NCBI GenBank assembly: GCA_009761415.1
Contig: QUOL01000001.1
Location: forward strand, 1,674,001-1,738,000
Direction: 5' to 3'
Source: Sarcomyxa edulis
Taxonomy: Eukaryota; Basidiomycota; Agaricomycetes; Agaricales; Mycenaceae
DNA length: 64,000 bases
Positions within the stretch are counted from its first letter, which is position 1. Every line of letters starts with the position of its first letter. The translations under genes were made by a program, and so were the position numbers. Under the pieces are notes generated by a model, which was given only the letters and a program-made list of their open reading frames with translations, did no database searches and was not told the origin of the DNA. This document shows positions 1-10,298 of this stretch, piece by piece.

Positions 1-1323
1 GTCACCGCTTTCGAGAAAGTCACAGCTTCCACCACCAAATGGTTTCATCCAGGACTCGATGAGTTCTCTTCCTTACGCGTCTTTGCTCACGGCGCTCTCC
101 ATCGGATACGGGAAGTAGCTATATTCGGCGCATTTTGTGCGTTGAAGATGGCCTTCAAACAGCCTCCTGCTCGAATGTTCGGGCCGCAAGGCGATCGTAT
201 TGACCCTCTCGTATTACAGCTTCTGATTCACGAAGGCGATATCCACTCCCTTCATCCCTCTCTTGTTGGGGAATGGCACCCTCAATTGAGGCACGAGTTA
301 CAAGCCTGGCTTGACATGGGTCCAACCGGTGATGCAAGGCTGTTCAATTCTCTGATCGTGTCTCATCTTGGATACGAAGTGAGCTCAAGTTTCAAATGGC
401 CGCAAACCTCATTACTAACACACTTGGTACATAGGCCTCTGCCCTTGATGGGCGAGACGAAGCAACCCACAAACAACTCGCTGTCCAAATCCTTTATAAG
501 GCTATCATCGGGCCCGCTGAATTCAGTAATCCGGAGTGGCAAGGCTTTCTCGCAGGCTTCGAACTTCCTTGTCGCAACGGGTTTACTTTTCTTGAGGTAA
601 GTTCATGGTTCCTTGCTACAGTCTTCGGTGATTGTATTCTGATTCATCCTTTGTAGGTTGCTCGACGATTCGCTGGCGGGTCTGACGCTTTCATAAGCCT
701 TATCTATTCGTCCCTCATCAACAACGTTGACACCATTGCGTCTCTCATTGACATCGATACAAGCTACATGCCATCATTTCCTGAACGTCTCCGAGCAGCT
801 CTTCCCGATGCAAGCATAGAGACACTCATACTTGATTTCCTCGAAGGCTCCGGACTTCCATGCCCCACTTTGTTCTCCGAGGTGCGAGGTGCATTCAATA
901 CCATGGCAGACCTCTCTCGTATCGATACTCCAAACTTTCGGTCTCGAATCTTTGCATGGGCCGTGTCCGGAAAACCTTTGAACGATCCTTCTATAACGGA
1001 CATGTATAAGGTACGACTCCTTCTTCCAGAGGAAAACATACATATCTCTGACACCACTTGAGCAGGTTTTGATTGTGTCCGACAACGATCAGTACTATGT
1101 TGACCCCAATGGCGAACATCTCCGCGAGTCTGGCCTCTTGTCCGGCACATTCTCTTTTCGTACATGCTCGAGAACTCTTCGAATCCCGGGAAGCTACATT
1201 CTATCGCTGGCGAATAGGCACTATCTCCCAGATTCCGAGCCTCAAAATTTCGCTCAGGCATTCTCTCATTATTTCCTCTGCCAATTGCTTGGTGCAACTG
1301 GAAACCACGGTGCGATGGCCTAG
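1..1323 (+). CDS. 3' part of an unrecognised protein, possibly HECT-like (5' truncated by window edge)
   Basis: The reading frame is open from base 1, so the start lies upstream of the window. Exons 1-378, 435-596, 657-1010 and 1066-1323 join in frame through GT..AG introns and end at TAG, giving 383 residues here. The tail holds a stretch beginning FRTCSRTLRIPGSYI, which recalls the TCxxTLxLP region around the catalytic Cys of HECT ubiquitin ligases, and the preceding FAWAVSGKPL resembles the HECT segment before it. That likeness is weak, and a basidiomycete-specific family of unknown function is just as possible. What is solid is the coding character and the four-exon structure. The gene is followed by about 660 bases without a clear gene. 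Confidence 0.5.
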
Positions 1324-1986
1324 GTCATTTATTACTCTTTGAATTGCATCCACCGGTCAGTTCCTGTTACTGGTTGGTACTTTCTCAATTGTCTCATCGT
1401 CTCGTCAACAGTATTTATATTGCAGACCTTGAAACTGACTTTTTGAGATATGGGGCGTACGTTCCTAAGGAGAACGAGGATATTTTTGGGAGCTCAACCT
1501 TGTTGCTAGGCTCTCAGATATATACATATACACCCACTCCCTCACCGTGAGATCAGACCTTTGAGATAAATTTAGTTTTTGAAGCTACCAACGACGGTTC
1601 AAGTACCTAAGACCTGCGGGCTTTAGGCCTGGACTTTACGGCATGCAAAGATCTAACCAAGAAAGTCGCGGTAGATCCTGACATGTTCTGGCCAACGGTA
1701 TATTCTGCCTCAAATCCACCACACTACTCCTCCGAGTCGTCCATGAGCTTAGTGTTTCTTTTGAGGGGCTCTGAAGCTACATCAGTATTGGCAAAGCTGT
1801 TGATAAATAAAACCAAACTCCACCGCCGTGATCGATCGACTTGCGTCTGACTTTGGGACGACTCTCAAGAAAGATTGAATTACAGATGACCCAAGCTGCA
1901 CTCTGGTGTAGACCCTTTACTGGAACAAATCACTGGTAGGCATGTATACTTGACAGGAAAATTGTTTATGTTGTGAATTTATGTAG
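1324..1986. other. no confident gene; possible 5' exons of the broken gene downstream
   Basis: A short frame starts at ATG 1684 (about 57 residues), and a phase-compatible splice donor sits near 1938, so part of this stretch may hold upstream exons of the gene interrupted at 2403. I could not build a convincing exon chain. Otherwise nothing was seen. Confidence 0.3.
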
Positions 1987-2402
1987 CGGCATTCTTGTTA
2001 TATCTGATCATTCACCACACCCTAGAAGCGAGTCTCCGACAAAACTATTGGAATACCGTGGCTTATCGAGCTGAGGCTAGTCTGCTAGTCAACGCTCACC
2101 GTTTCCCAGACTGCTATCTAGCCGAGAAGTAACAAACCACAAAACTATGTGCTAATCTCACAGTCTTCCACTGACGGCACAGGTTTCTCGACCCTAAAAA
2201 TCCAGATCCAGATGCCCTATGGACCTCAGAAGCAATCTGCGAGCTTCGCAGCTTCGAATTCAAGGTACGACATCTTTCTGATGGATTCTCGGCTAGCGAC
2301 ATACCTACTATTTCGTTGCTTGTTGGATTTCCAATCCTCTCCAACTACCCCATGAATGTGCCAAATCCTCAACCCAATGTGACGCTCCGGCTCCGCTTTG
2401 GC

Positions 2403-2635
2403 TATTGGAGTGAGACTTGGTGTGCGTGCTGCTACGCGCCACCCGAGTGTTTACTAGTATTTGTACTACTCCGTAGATAATCGCGCGTACTCGGAACACC
2501 TGTTCCTTACGCGTTTGTACCCAAGCAATCTACCTGCTCATAACCGTCCTTCGTCCTTCGTCGTATCCTACGTCAGTAGTGCGGGCGTCTCTCCGGAGCC
2601 AAGCCAAGTTAGGTCCTCGTCATCTTTCTCAAACA
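2403..2635 (+). repeat. 5' LTR (233 bp)
   Basis: Identical base for base to 3455-3687. It begins TATTGGAG and ends TCAAACA. The open frames that start inside both copies are just this repeated DNA and are not genes. Confidence 0.9.
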
Positions 2636-3395
2636 CAAACGCGTTAGCCCTGGCAGCGGGGTTACTTGGCACAATACACTGCTTCCCTATCGGCTGGGGG
2701 TCATCACCGAGGAGTTGTCTAAAGTTCCGGCTTCTCCATTCTGTGTCTTATGTGTGTCTTTTGGGTTTATCTGCGTATTCTGTCTTTACCGTTCGGGTCG
2801 AACTATCGCGCTCCCTACACCAAGGTTGAGTTTGCTTTGTGCTCCCCATCCGCCATCCGGGTCGAACTATTGTACTCGCTGTAACAAGCTGAGTTAATGT
2901 GCTCCCCACCTTTCCATTCTGGCAACCCCTATTTCACTTCATCGTCATTCGCGTCCGCCGTCGCTCTACGTCTCCAAATAGGAGATTCAGGTTTTCATGA
3001 CCCCTATCTGCCGGATCAAGGATCGGTCTTCGTGGCCAACACACCGTGCCTAAGGAATCGTCGATATAGCTTCGTTTCACTTGCCATCCATTTCGGCCAT
3101 CGATGGCTTAACTGCCTAGGTTTGGGTTGGGCTTCTCTGGAGGGGTTTTCCGGTGAACCCTTGGGAGATACGTCGTTCGTCATCTGCTCATTCATTTTCT
3201 TTTCTCAACTTCTTTTCCCCAATTTGATCTTGGAGTTCTCATCTTACACTTTCGACACAATCTCGATTCTCGATTCTTGACCGTTGGAGTTGTGATGTTG
3301 GATTGTCGATGAGTGCTTGCACTAATGCCGACTTATGGGGAGGGAATATTGTCTTTATTTTCAGCTTTGGGTTATGGGTGAGTCTTTCCAGATTC

Positions 3396-3452
3396 AGGGG
3401 GTATGACATTCCAGGATTCAGGGGGTATGATGCGCTACGCAGCGCGAGGGGG
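3396..3452 (+). other. polypurine tract region with repeated AGGGGGTA units
   Basis: AGGGGGTA occurs at 3396, 3420 and 3447, the last directly upstream of the 3' LTR where plus-strand priming is expected. The two extra copies may be back-up or duplicated tracts. Confidence 0.5.
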
Positions 3453-3454
3453 TA

Positions 3455-3687
3455 TATTGGAGTGAGACTTGGTGTGCGTGCTGCTACGCGCCACCCGAGT
3501 GTTTACTAGTATTTGTACTACTCCGTAGATAATCGCGCGTACTCGGAACACCTGTTCCTTACGCGTTTGTACCCAAGCAATCTACCTGCTCATAACCGTC
3601 CTTCGTCCTTCGTCGTATCCTACGTCAGTAGTGCGGGCGTCTCTCCGGAGCCAAGCCAAGTTAGGTCCTCGTCATCTTTCTCAAACA
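3455..3687 (+). repeat. 3' LTR (233 bp)
   Basis: Identical to 2403-2635. It is preceded by the purine tract at 3446-3452 and followed directly by the second TTGGC target duplicate. Confidence 0.9.
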
Positions 3688-4145
3688 TTGGCAGGTCAGA
3701 ACTCATATCACAATCTCCATATAACTCACTGATGAGTATACTCAGGGCCTGGATGTCCTTCACACGTATTTTGAGATTCGATTCTGCACCAGCATCAGCA
3801 TCTCGACCGACTCGGAGTTGGTCTGCATCACCTAAGTGTCTGAAGATCATTGATGGGGCATGGATGACCTAGTGCGTAACATATTCTACGGACTTTGTGT
3901 TATATCTAACAGTCCTTCAGTGCGTACATTAAAGGGCTTCGCGACTCCGACGAACAAGAGGTTGCGAGGGTATTTCGAGAGTGGCCGTAAGTGCTTGTCG
4001 TCTTGAAAACATTTCGAAATTGACCGTTTATTCATCCAGAAACACCCGGGGGGTCTACTACTTCGATACAGATGGTCGTTTGTCAACCTCCGAGTCCTCC
4101 TCCAGCTCAACCGAGAGCCTGTCGACTTCCTCCCACTCAGCATAG

Positions 4146-4490
4146 TAGATAGGTAGATAGGTGGGAAGTTTTGTATGCATTTGGGAGCTCGACTTGAAGC
4201 TAGAATATATGATCTAAGCTTCGTTTTTCTTTGTGCTCATTGTAAGTGTGCCAGAGTCAATGCTCTCAGCGTAGGATTTTTCTCCGCCACCATGGGCTCC
4301 TCTCCTGGGTTGGGGGTCAATTTTCTATAAAATATAGCTACACACCCAGGTCCTATCAGGATGCAGCTATATAATCTGGCTTCTACCTTAGCTTCCAAGA
4401 TCTCAGTCTACTCCAAGTCGAAGGTTTGACCTTTTTTGCAACCCTCGTACTTCAGTCATTTGGTCACCAGTACTCTGAGTGGAGTCAGCA
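4146..4490. other. intergenic, nothing recognised
   Basis: A 345-bp gap between the 3' ends of two convergent genes. It is AT-rich with a TATAAAATATAG stretch near 4326. No gene or repeat was seen. Confidence 0.4.
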
Positions 4491-6465
4491 TTAAAATCTA
4501 TTTCCAAACATATTTCTACCAACGATAAGTCCATGACCCCACATTGACGCAGCATCTATTGCCTCACGACCCTCCAGCCATGAATTAAACTGTGTGTCAA
4601 AAGCTTGAACCTCTGTTTGAGAGAGTGGACCCTCTGGAGCATCTAGGTGAACACCTCCAAGATTCTCTGGTGGACCAACGCGACCAATCCATGAAGACGC
4701 TTCTTCGTTTGATGAGTTGTTTTGCCGTAACGAGCCCAGCACTCTATCATCGCGCAATCCCTCCCAATCAACACCAAAAACCTCAAGATCCTCTGGAGAA
4801 AGCTCATCCTCTGGAGGAAGCTGGGCTCCGCGTACGCCATGCACATACATGTCAAAGCCAAACATGTCTGCTGGAGAGCGATTCGGGCCATTGCGGATCT
4901 GAAGTCGGTGTTGATTCCAGGAGTCTGCGAAGAAAGTCAACTGGTCGTTAATTATCGGAAGAAATAGATGATGAAGTAGCCAAATGTGAGCACTGCTGTT
5001 GATGTTCAACCCATGATGAAGTTCAAGATCAATGAATATCTCCGCCCAAGTTGATCCAATTTGCACCGTGACGTCGACCCAAAGCCGTTCAATTCTCACA
5101 TTATGTACGCTTCTAAACACAGGTGGCAGCCAAATTAGCAGATGTATCTCTATGAAATCGATGAGATTTCGTACCTCCCCCATATATATGATCCACGGAG
5201 AATCCCTCGATTTGTCTCCATCCAAGCGGCAACAAGAATGTTCTCGATGCCATGATCACCGCGTAGCCTAGAGGGGACTCCGTAAACAGCAGCGGCAGCC
5301 AAGAAGACGTCTAGGACAGTCTCTCCCATGTTGTTATCGCTGGCTCTAAGTCCTGTAATAAGCCGAGAATAGCCGTCGATAAACCCATGGATAACTATTC
5401 CCCAGCGAATCAGTCCTGAATACACAGGTGCGCAGCGCAATCCTCAGTCAAACTCAAGCCAACGCTGGCAAACAATGAGTTTATGTCACTCACCATGCTG
5501 TCCATCATGATGCCACAGTGCGTTTGGCCCAGGGACAGAATAAACACGACGTCGAATAGTGATGCGCGCAAATACCCGTTGCACTGGATCGATTCGGAGG
5601 AGTGATGTACGGATACGCTCACGTTGTACTCTGTACCCCAGTCGTCGCAACATACCATCTATCATTGTTATTCCGGCTCGGCGATAATGTGACCGAAGAC
5701 GGAGTATGATGTTGTCGAGTGCCTCATCAGAGAGGTCAGCAAGAGGACCTGTAAATGAAGTAACGTGGTCCGGTTCAGGGGTTGCATGAGGGATGTCCGC
5801 AGGGATATTCAGAGGAAGGGGCAGATTTGGATCGAGTAGATCATCATGATCTGTATCGCTGGGGTTTGAAGCCTCGTGACCGCTATTGCTAGACTCCACT
5901 GTATCAACATCACTGGATGGTTCATCGTCAGAGGCATGTGAAGGGAAGGGATTTGTTTGTGGTTCCGCAATGCCAAGTTGTAATAGTGCATTCCGGACAA
6001 CAGAGCGCCCAACACCAAGAAAGCGGCTGATACTGGCTGTTGTCCGCATATTGTAAGCCCAACGAAGAAAATCAGGATCAATCTGGTATGCGGGCCTGCC
6101 AGGTCTGCCGCTATGAACGATCTCAACAAGAGTTGGCCTCCCGTGGTGTGATTCGTCGATTGCCTGCTCGTATTGTTGCCTGATATCCTGTTGCATCAAG
6201 GTGATATTCTCGCGCACTTGGAATAATTCGTCAGGTTCGAAAATGGAACTATGCTGCTCCGCCTCAGTCTCAACTTCATGAAAACAGACCAGAGACTCAC
6301 CTGTGTTACGAGCAATGCATATTCATCAAGTTGGCTGCCTATGGCTGATAAAACAAAAGTGTCGGCAGAATCTCTGATAGCATTTTCAACTAAGTCGGTG
6401 ATTCTATAATAGTGAGAGCGAAAGGCATTCAATATATCCTCGCGAGACTGTGTATGTGATGCCAT
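4491..6465 (-). CDS. integrase-core (DD35E) protein with N-terminal helix-turn-helix region, intact
   Basis: Four exons on the minus strand, 6465-6301, 6253-5494, 5415-5175 and 5112-4491, join in phase to give 595 residues. ATG 6465 is preferred because the frame upstream of it has only a TTG. A retroviral-type integrase fold is indicated by three spaced acidic residues: Asp305 in WHHDGQHG, Asp362 in RGDHG and Glu397 in IERLW. The second and third are about 35 residues apart, as in DD35E enzymes. The N-terminal third contains a likely DNA-binding helix-turn-helix (ISRFLGVGRSVVRNAL) and a GRPGRPAY basic stretch, followed by an acidic linker. No reverse transcriptase or gag lies beside it, so it is either a DNA transposase of a fungal integrase-core family or a domesticated copy. 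All catalytic residues and splice sites look intact. Confidence 0.8.
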
Positions 6466-7138
6466 AACCGATTGACCGCCAGTGGATATGATGAGCAACA
6501 ATCGATAACGGTCCGAGTCCAAGCCCACGTCAAGCAACGCGTCCTTATCACGTGCAACAAAATATTCTCATTCTACTTTGGCCACTTCAATCGTTGTTAT
6601 CGTCTCCAACTCGTTGCTCAACTCAACAAGTATCGATTCACTCGTTCACTTCTTCAAACCTTTGGTCAGCTATTTTTCTGTGATCTGATAGCACAAATTT
6701 GGAGCTTATCATTTCTGCAAAATCTCAAGTTCACACGTCTGTTCTATACACCCAAATCTCTCGCTCAACGGAGTGATATGTATAGACGTGACTGATATGG
6801 ACTCCTTAGTAGTTGCTTCCTCAAATTGCAAGTATGTATGACATACCCAGGTCCTTTTGTTCTGACATTTTGCTTCTCTAGCATTTCCGGTATTCACCTC
6901 AATCTCGTGTATCTATGTATTCCAACCGGACCCAAACTCCATTCGAATTCGCTCTTATATCTTCAAAGACCTTTTTGTTCCTGCCCATTTCATTTCCGAG
7001 CGCACCGATGGCCATGGAAAGTCATGCAAATCCATTATATTGGGAACTCTATTACATTTTGTACGAGAAGCGCTCTGCAATTCCCAGTGCCAGGCCCCTC
7101 CGTGGCTGGATTCCACCCTCAATCCCCGCAATAAGTAC
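6466..7138. other. divergent intergenic region between integrase gene and unknown gene
   Basis: About 670 bp with small frames on both strands but no coding pattern I trust. It probably holds both promoters. Confidence 0.35.
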
Positions 7139-8461
7139 ATGACTATCTCCACAATCCGAATTCCTGATTTCATGGAAAACCCTCTGAACGGATACCGCCA
7201 CCTTGGTCGACTTCCATCGTTCGATTTTGTTCCAATCGTTCCAAAGCTGCGCCCCGACATGAGCAACGAGGTCTTTGCAATGGAGATTGACAACCCTCTT
7301 GGCAAAGAATTTGTTTCTGCTCTCGGGGCCTTCGAATTTGATCTCACATCAATTTTCATCATTATCGTCACTCGTTCTCTGAATTCTCATTCCCCAAGCC
7401 AAAGTCAGACTTCAATGTCTGTATCAGACATCTCGCCAAGCCGGTCTTCATCTTCTGCATCCCATCTTGGAGACTCTTCTGATTTTGATGTCGACAATCC
7501 CCAGACTTTGCTTTTCACCGGATCTGACGTCAACTTCAACTTTCCAGTCGACATATCCATTCCACGCTCTCTAATCTCATCACCACTTCCAGGAGCACCG
7601 TCTCCATTCTCACCATCTACCTCCGATCCCACTCATGCCGCGTTATCAAACTCCTCCAGCTCTTTTTTGGGAACAGCCCCCGAACTACCGCCGTTACGCC
7701 CATTATTGTTATCAAATGAGATTACTGGCCACTCCGCAAATACTCCACTCCATTCTACACCCGATTCTCCTCCCCAGACTGTTGGAAGGCCTCCTTCTCC
7801 AAGTGAGACCACAGACAATGCAGGTTCACTGAATTTTCCGGAGGGTACCTCACTATCTGAAGTCATTCAGAGACTCGGTGTTACTGCGGAGGAACTCAGG
7901 AAAGCCATGTTCCACTCTGCTGAAGGGTCGTCAAAGAGCCTCTACGACATGGTGCAAAATCTTCGGTCCCTTTCTATCTTGCTACAGAAACTTGGTCTAC
8001 CAGGGTACCGGGACGATCCAAATGCTAGTGGAAAGAGGGTGTTTGATGGTGGATGTATCATCACAAGTGCAGAGGTTTTGATTGCCCGTAGCTGGAACGT
8101 GAAATCCTACTGCAGTAAAGCTGCAGCCTACCGATGGGCGGAAGAAGCCGCAGAGATGTATTGGACGGGTGATCCTCCACTGCAGGGTGAGTCTCTTACC
8201 CGTCGTCATGTCTCTCTCGTTAAGTGGTGTACAACTTGCTTTATCTCCAAAGACCCACAGGATTCCGCATATCAAATATGGTGCAAATGGAGAGGTATTG
8301 TGAAGTTATTTGGTGTAGGAAGAGCGCTTGATTGCAAGATTCGCCCCAGCAAAAAAGCCGAGGATCCAGAGGAGAGGTACGCCGCTAGCTTGTCTCAAAA
8401 CGATATTCTTTCTCCAAAACGAACTGCAATCATCGAACGGATTGGTAGAACTCCAAGTTAG
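7139..8461 (+). CDS. unknown protein, Ser/Pro-rich N-terminal half, compact C-terminal half
   Basis: A long single frame ends at TAG 8459-8461. The first in-frame ATG is at 7139 (about 440 residues); the same frame is open upstream to a TTG at 7040. Residues from about 85 to 270 are low-complexity Ser/Pro/Thr sequence. The C-terminal 170 residues look folded, with repeated Trp, Tyr and Cys (for example WAEEAAEMYW and WCKWRGIVKLFG). A GGGTGAGT site near 8187 could be a splice donor, so the true C-terminus may differ. No family was recognised. It is divergent from the integrase gene and could be a partner of that element or an independent gene. Confidence 0.45.
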   Translation: MTISTIRIPDFMENPLNGYRHLGRLPSFDFVPIVPKLRPDMSNEVFAMEIDNPLGKEFVSALGAFEFDLTSIFIIIVTRSLNSHSPSQSQTSMSVSDISPSRSSSSASHLGDSSDFDVDNPQTLLFTGSDVNFNFPVDISIPRSLISSPLPGAPSPFSPSTSDPTHAALSNSSSSFLGTAPELPPLRPLLLSNEITGHSANTPLHSTPDSPPQTVGRPPSPSETTDNAGSLNFPEGTSLSEVIQRLGVTAEELRKAMFHSAEGSSKSLYDMVQNLRSLSILLQKLGLPGYRDDPNASGKRVFDGGCIITSAEVLIARSWNVKSYCSKAAAYRWAEEAAEMYWTGDPPLQGESLTRRHVSLVKWCTTCFISKDPQDSAYQIWCKWRGIVKLFGVGRALDCKIRPSKKAEDPEERYAASLSQNDILSPKRTAIIERIGRTPS

Positions 8462-9006
8462 TCTACATTGCTATATCAGACCTCGAGCCTTTCTAGTAAA
8501 TGTAGTAGCACCTTCAATCTTTTGCTACCCCGTTGTTTATCTAATTTGCTTTTATAAACCTCGTTGTCTTTGAAGACTCAGATCCTGATAAAGGGCAGTT
8601 GGGGCACTACGGCCATGACTTGGGTGGCAGTTGCGGTCTGTACAATTCGAAGATCCTAAGGTTAGGGTTGGACGCAAGTTGGACGCGGATCACGGTTCAC
8701 GACTTATATGGTCACGCATAATGTCACGGTGCTACAATAATTTGAGTCATTTATTGTCCTCCACATATTTTGTCCTCAAATTATGATGTATGTCTAGATA
8801 TGAAGGATAGGTACAATAGGTCTGCCTGTATTGAGATGATTCGGGAAGGCTAACATCTGGAACTAATTCTGTCACAGTGCCGTGATGAGTCGTGACATAA
8901 CATAGGTCACGGAGACTCCAAGTGTCAACGCGCGTCGTGCGTCCCGCAAATCTGAGGTACACAGTATGAGTGTGCCCGCGGCGTATCCACAGGCCAATAA
9001 TTCACT
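8462..9006. other. no gene; several GTCACG/CGTGAC motifs in both orientations
   Basis: TCACG or CGTGA occurs repeatedly between 8690 and 8920, in both orientations, without forming one clean inverted repeat. The same short words recur near 13,890 and 14,360. No coding frame is supported. Confidence 0.3.
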
Positions 9007-9788
9007 ATGCACGACAAACCCCTCACAAGCGCACCTGATCTGTCCATCTGGGAAGAGCTCGACCGAGAGCAAGCTGCCATCCTCGGAAATAAAGGCTGCA
9101 GTCTCGGACTTCAAGGTGCTTTTATGGGGACCCTGACTAGCATGGAGGGCAAACGAATTGTGCGTCTAGTTTCCAATGACAGCATTCCTTTCACTGTACA
9201 TCTCGAGCCATGGAACAAGAGACGAACGAATCACTTCGCACATTTTCTTGCCTCGAGACGAGTCCTTCAAGTCCGCGTGTCGAAAGATCTGCTGATGAAG
9301 CAGCTTGATTCAGTCAACTTGAAGAAGTTCTTTTGCCGCAATTTTGTTCTTTGTAGCCGCATCTTCGTTCCTTTCCACGCCAAAGACAATGGTGTCTACC
9401 TAGTAGAAACAGATAAGATTTCGAACGTGGATCAGGCGATCTCTTTGGTGACAGTATCGTCTTCCGTTCGATGCTTTTGTACAATGGCATAATCCACCGT
9501 CACAGAATTTGAAGCAGGTCTGTCAATTCCCCTTTATTCCTTCAGAGCACCATTGTTAATATCGACACTGATCTCCCCAGACCGATTGACAGAGCACATC
9601 AAATCTTGGATCTCTTGTGTGCTTCAAAGCCTAATGGGTCCACCACCCTCTCGACCCCTCACAATGGCGTACCCGATGAGGTATTCATTTCATTGATGGA
9701 ACAGGGTCTTTGCGAGGAATTCAAGGCACTGACAGATTGTACAAAACGCATAGCCGATCTATGGCATGCACCTCCTCCTTATAGATAG
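9007..9788 (+). pseudogene. relic of a fungal RNA-dependent RNA polymerase (RNA-silencing type)
   Basis: The translated pieces follow the order seen in the N-terminal to middle part of fungal cellular RdRPs: LWEELDRE-like SIWEELDREQAAILG, then ASRRVLQVRV, FVPFHAKDNGVYLVETD, a FERGSGDLFGDS piece in another frame, FVQWHNPPSQNLKQ in a third frame, an intron, and a last segment with NGVPDEVFISLMEQGL and ADLWHA. The frame changes twice between about 9,410 and 9,490 with no intron to explain it, and the catalytic DxDGD region is absent. It is therefore a truncated, frameshifted fragment. Family assignment rests on remembered motif order, not on an alignment. Cellular RdRPs make double-stranded RNA for quelling-type silencing of repeats. 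Confidence 0.7.
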
Positions 9789-10298
9789 CAAAGGTGTCAA
9801 GCACTTCTTTATCCTCACCTTCTGCTTTTGTCGTGGCTCGCTCCTGGTGGAGGGCGTGGAATCGTTGCACTCGATTTATTAAACTGCATTAACGTCCAAT
9901 CTGCCCACTCACCTACGCATCCTAGCGCACGCGACGATGTTGGGACTGTCGCTGCCAGACTTCAGAGCAGTGAGAGGAACGGCAGCCTCTGAAGGACATG
10001 CTAGTCCCGGTGTCGAACGACTCACTGCAGAAAGTTTGTTGGAGAGACAGAAATGAATCAACAGGCTTTGGTAAGAATCTTCCCCAGTTATCACAGTTCG
10101 TTTTTTCCTCATTCTCTTGGTGTTCATTAGGGAAGCTGTTCATCCATCTCCGGCTGCCCTGCCCAAATTCTCGACACGTTCGAATCGGTTAGTTCCATTC
10201 GCACCATTATTTCTACTTCCGAGTCTAACCATACGAGCAACAGCAGCTCTGGTTCACGGTCTACAATATTTTCCCTCCTCTTAGGTGAAATCCCAGAC

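Larger units (their letters stand above)
2403..3687 (+). mobile_element. non-autonomous LTR retrotransposon (TRIM-like), complete
   Basis: Two identical 233-bp direct repeats (2403-2635 and 3455-3687) flank an 819-bp interior. The sequence just outside both ends is the same five bases, TTGGC (2398-2402 and 3688-3692), as expected of a target-site duplication made by an LTR-element integrase. A purine tract, GAGGGGG, lies two bases before the 3' LTR. The interior has no gag, protease, reverse transcriptase or integrase; its longest frame (2897-3280) resembles nothing known. This matches terminal-repeat retrotransposons in miniature, which are moved by the enzymes of full elements. Identical LTRs imply recent insertion. 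Direction is inferred from the purine tract. The LTRs begin TA rather than the usual TG but end CA. No primer-binding site was recognised. Confidence 0.85.
1987..4145 (+). pseudogene. unrecognised gene split by an LTR element
   Basis: Exons 1987-2128, 2183-2402 plus 3693-3871, 3921-3986 and 4040-4145 form one consistent reading frame once the 1285-bp LTR element and one TTGGC copy are ignored. The two halves of the interrupted exon total 399 bases and keep phase on both sides, so the insertion lies inside coding sequence. The predicted C-terminus is Ser-rich and ends at TAG 4143-4145. The last introns, with GTGCGT and GTAAGT donors, look normal and no other lesions were seen. The N-terminal exons are unresolved and no known domain was recognised. 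The intact flanks suggest the gene worked until recently, or that another haplotype still carries it whole. Confidence 0.6.

Noticed and set aside
2461..2829. 122-codon open frame, repeated at 3513-3872
   Set aside because: Both begin inside the two LTR copies; the shared sequence is repeat DNA, and the 3513 frame only continues by chance into the interrupted host exon.
2897..3280. 127-codon frame inside the LTR element
   Set aside because: No gag, protease or polymerase motif; composition is not coding-like.
4592..4951. 119-codon plus-strand frame
   Set aside because: Antisense to the last exon of the integrase gene.
8690..8925. Repeated GTCACG/CGTGAC words suggesting an inverted-repeat element
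   Set aside because: Only short imperfect matches with no defined ends or target duplication.
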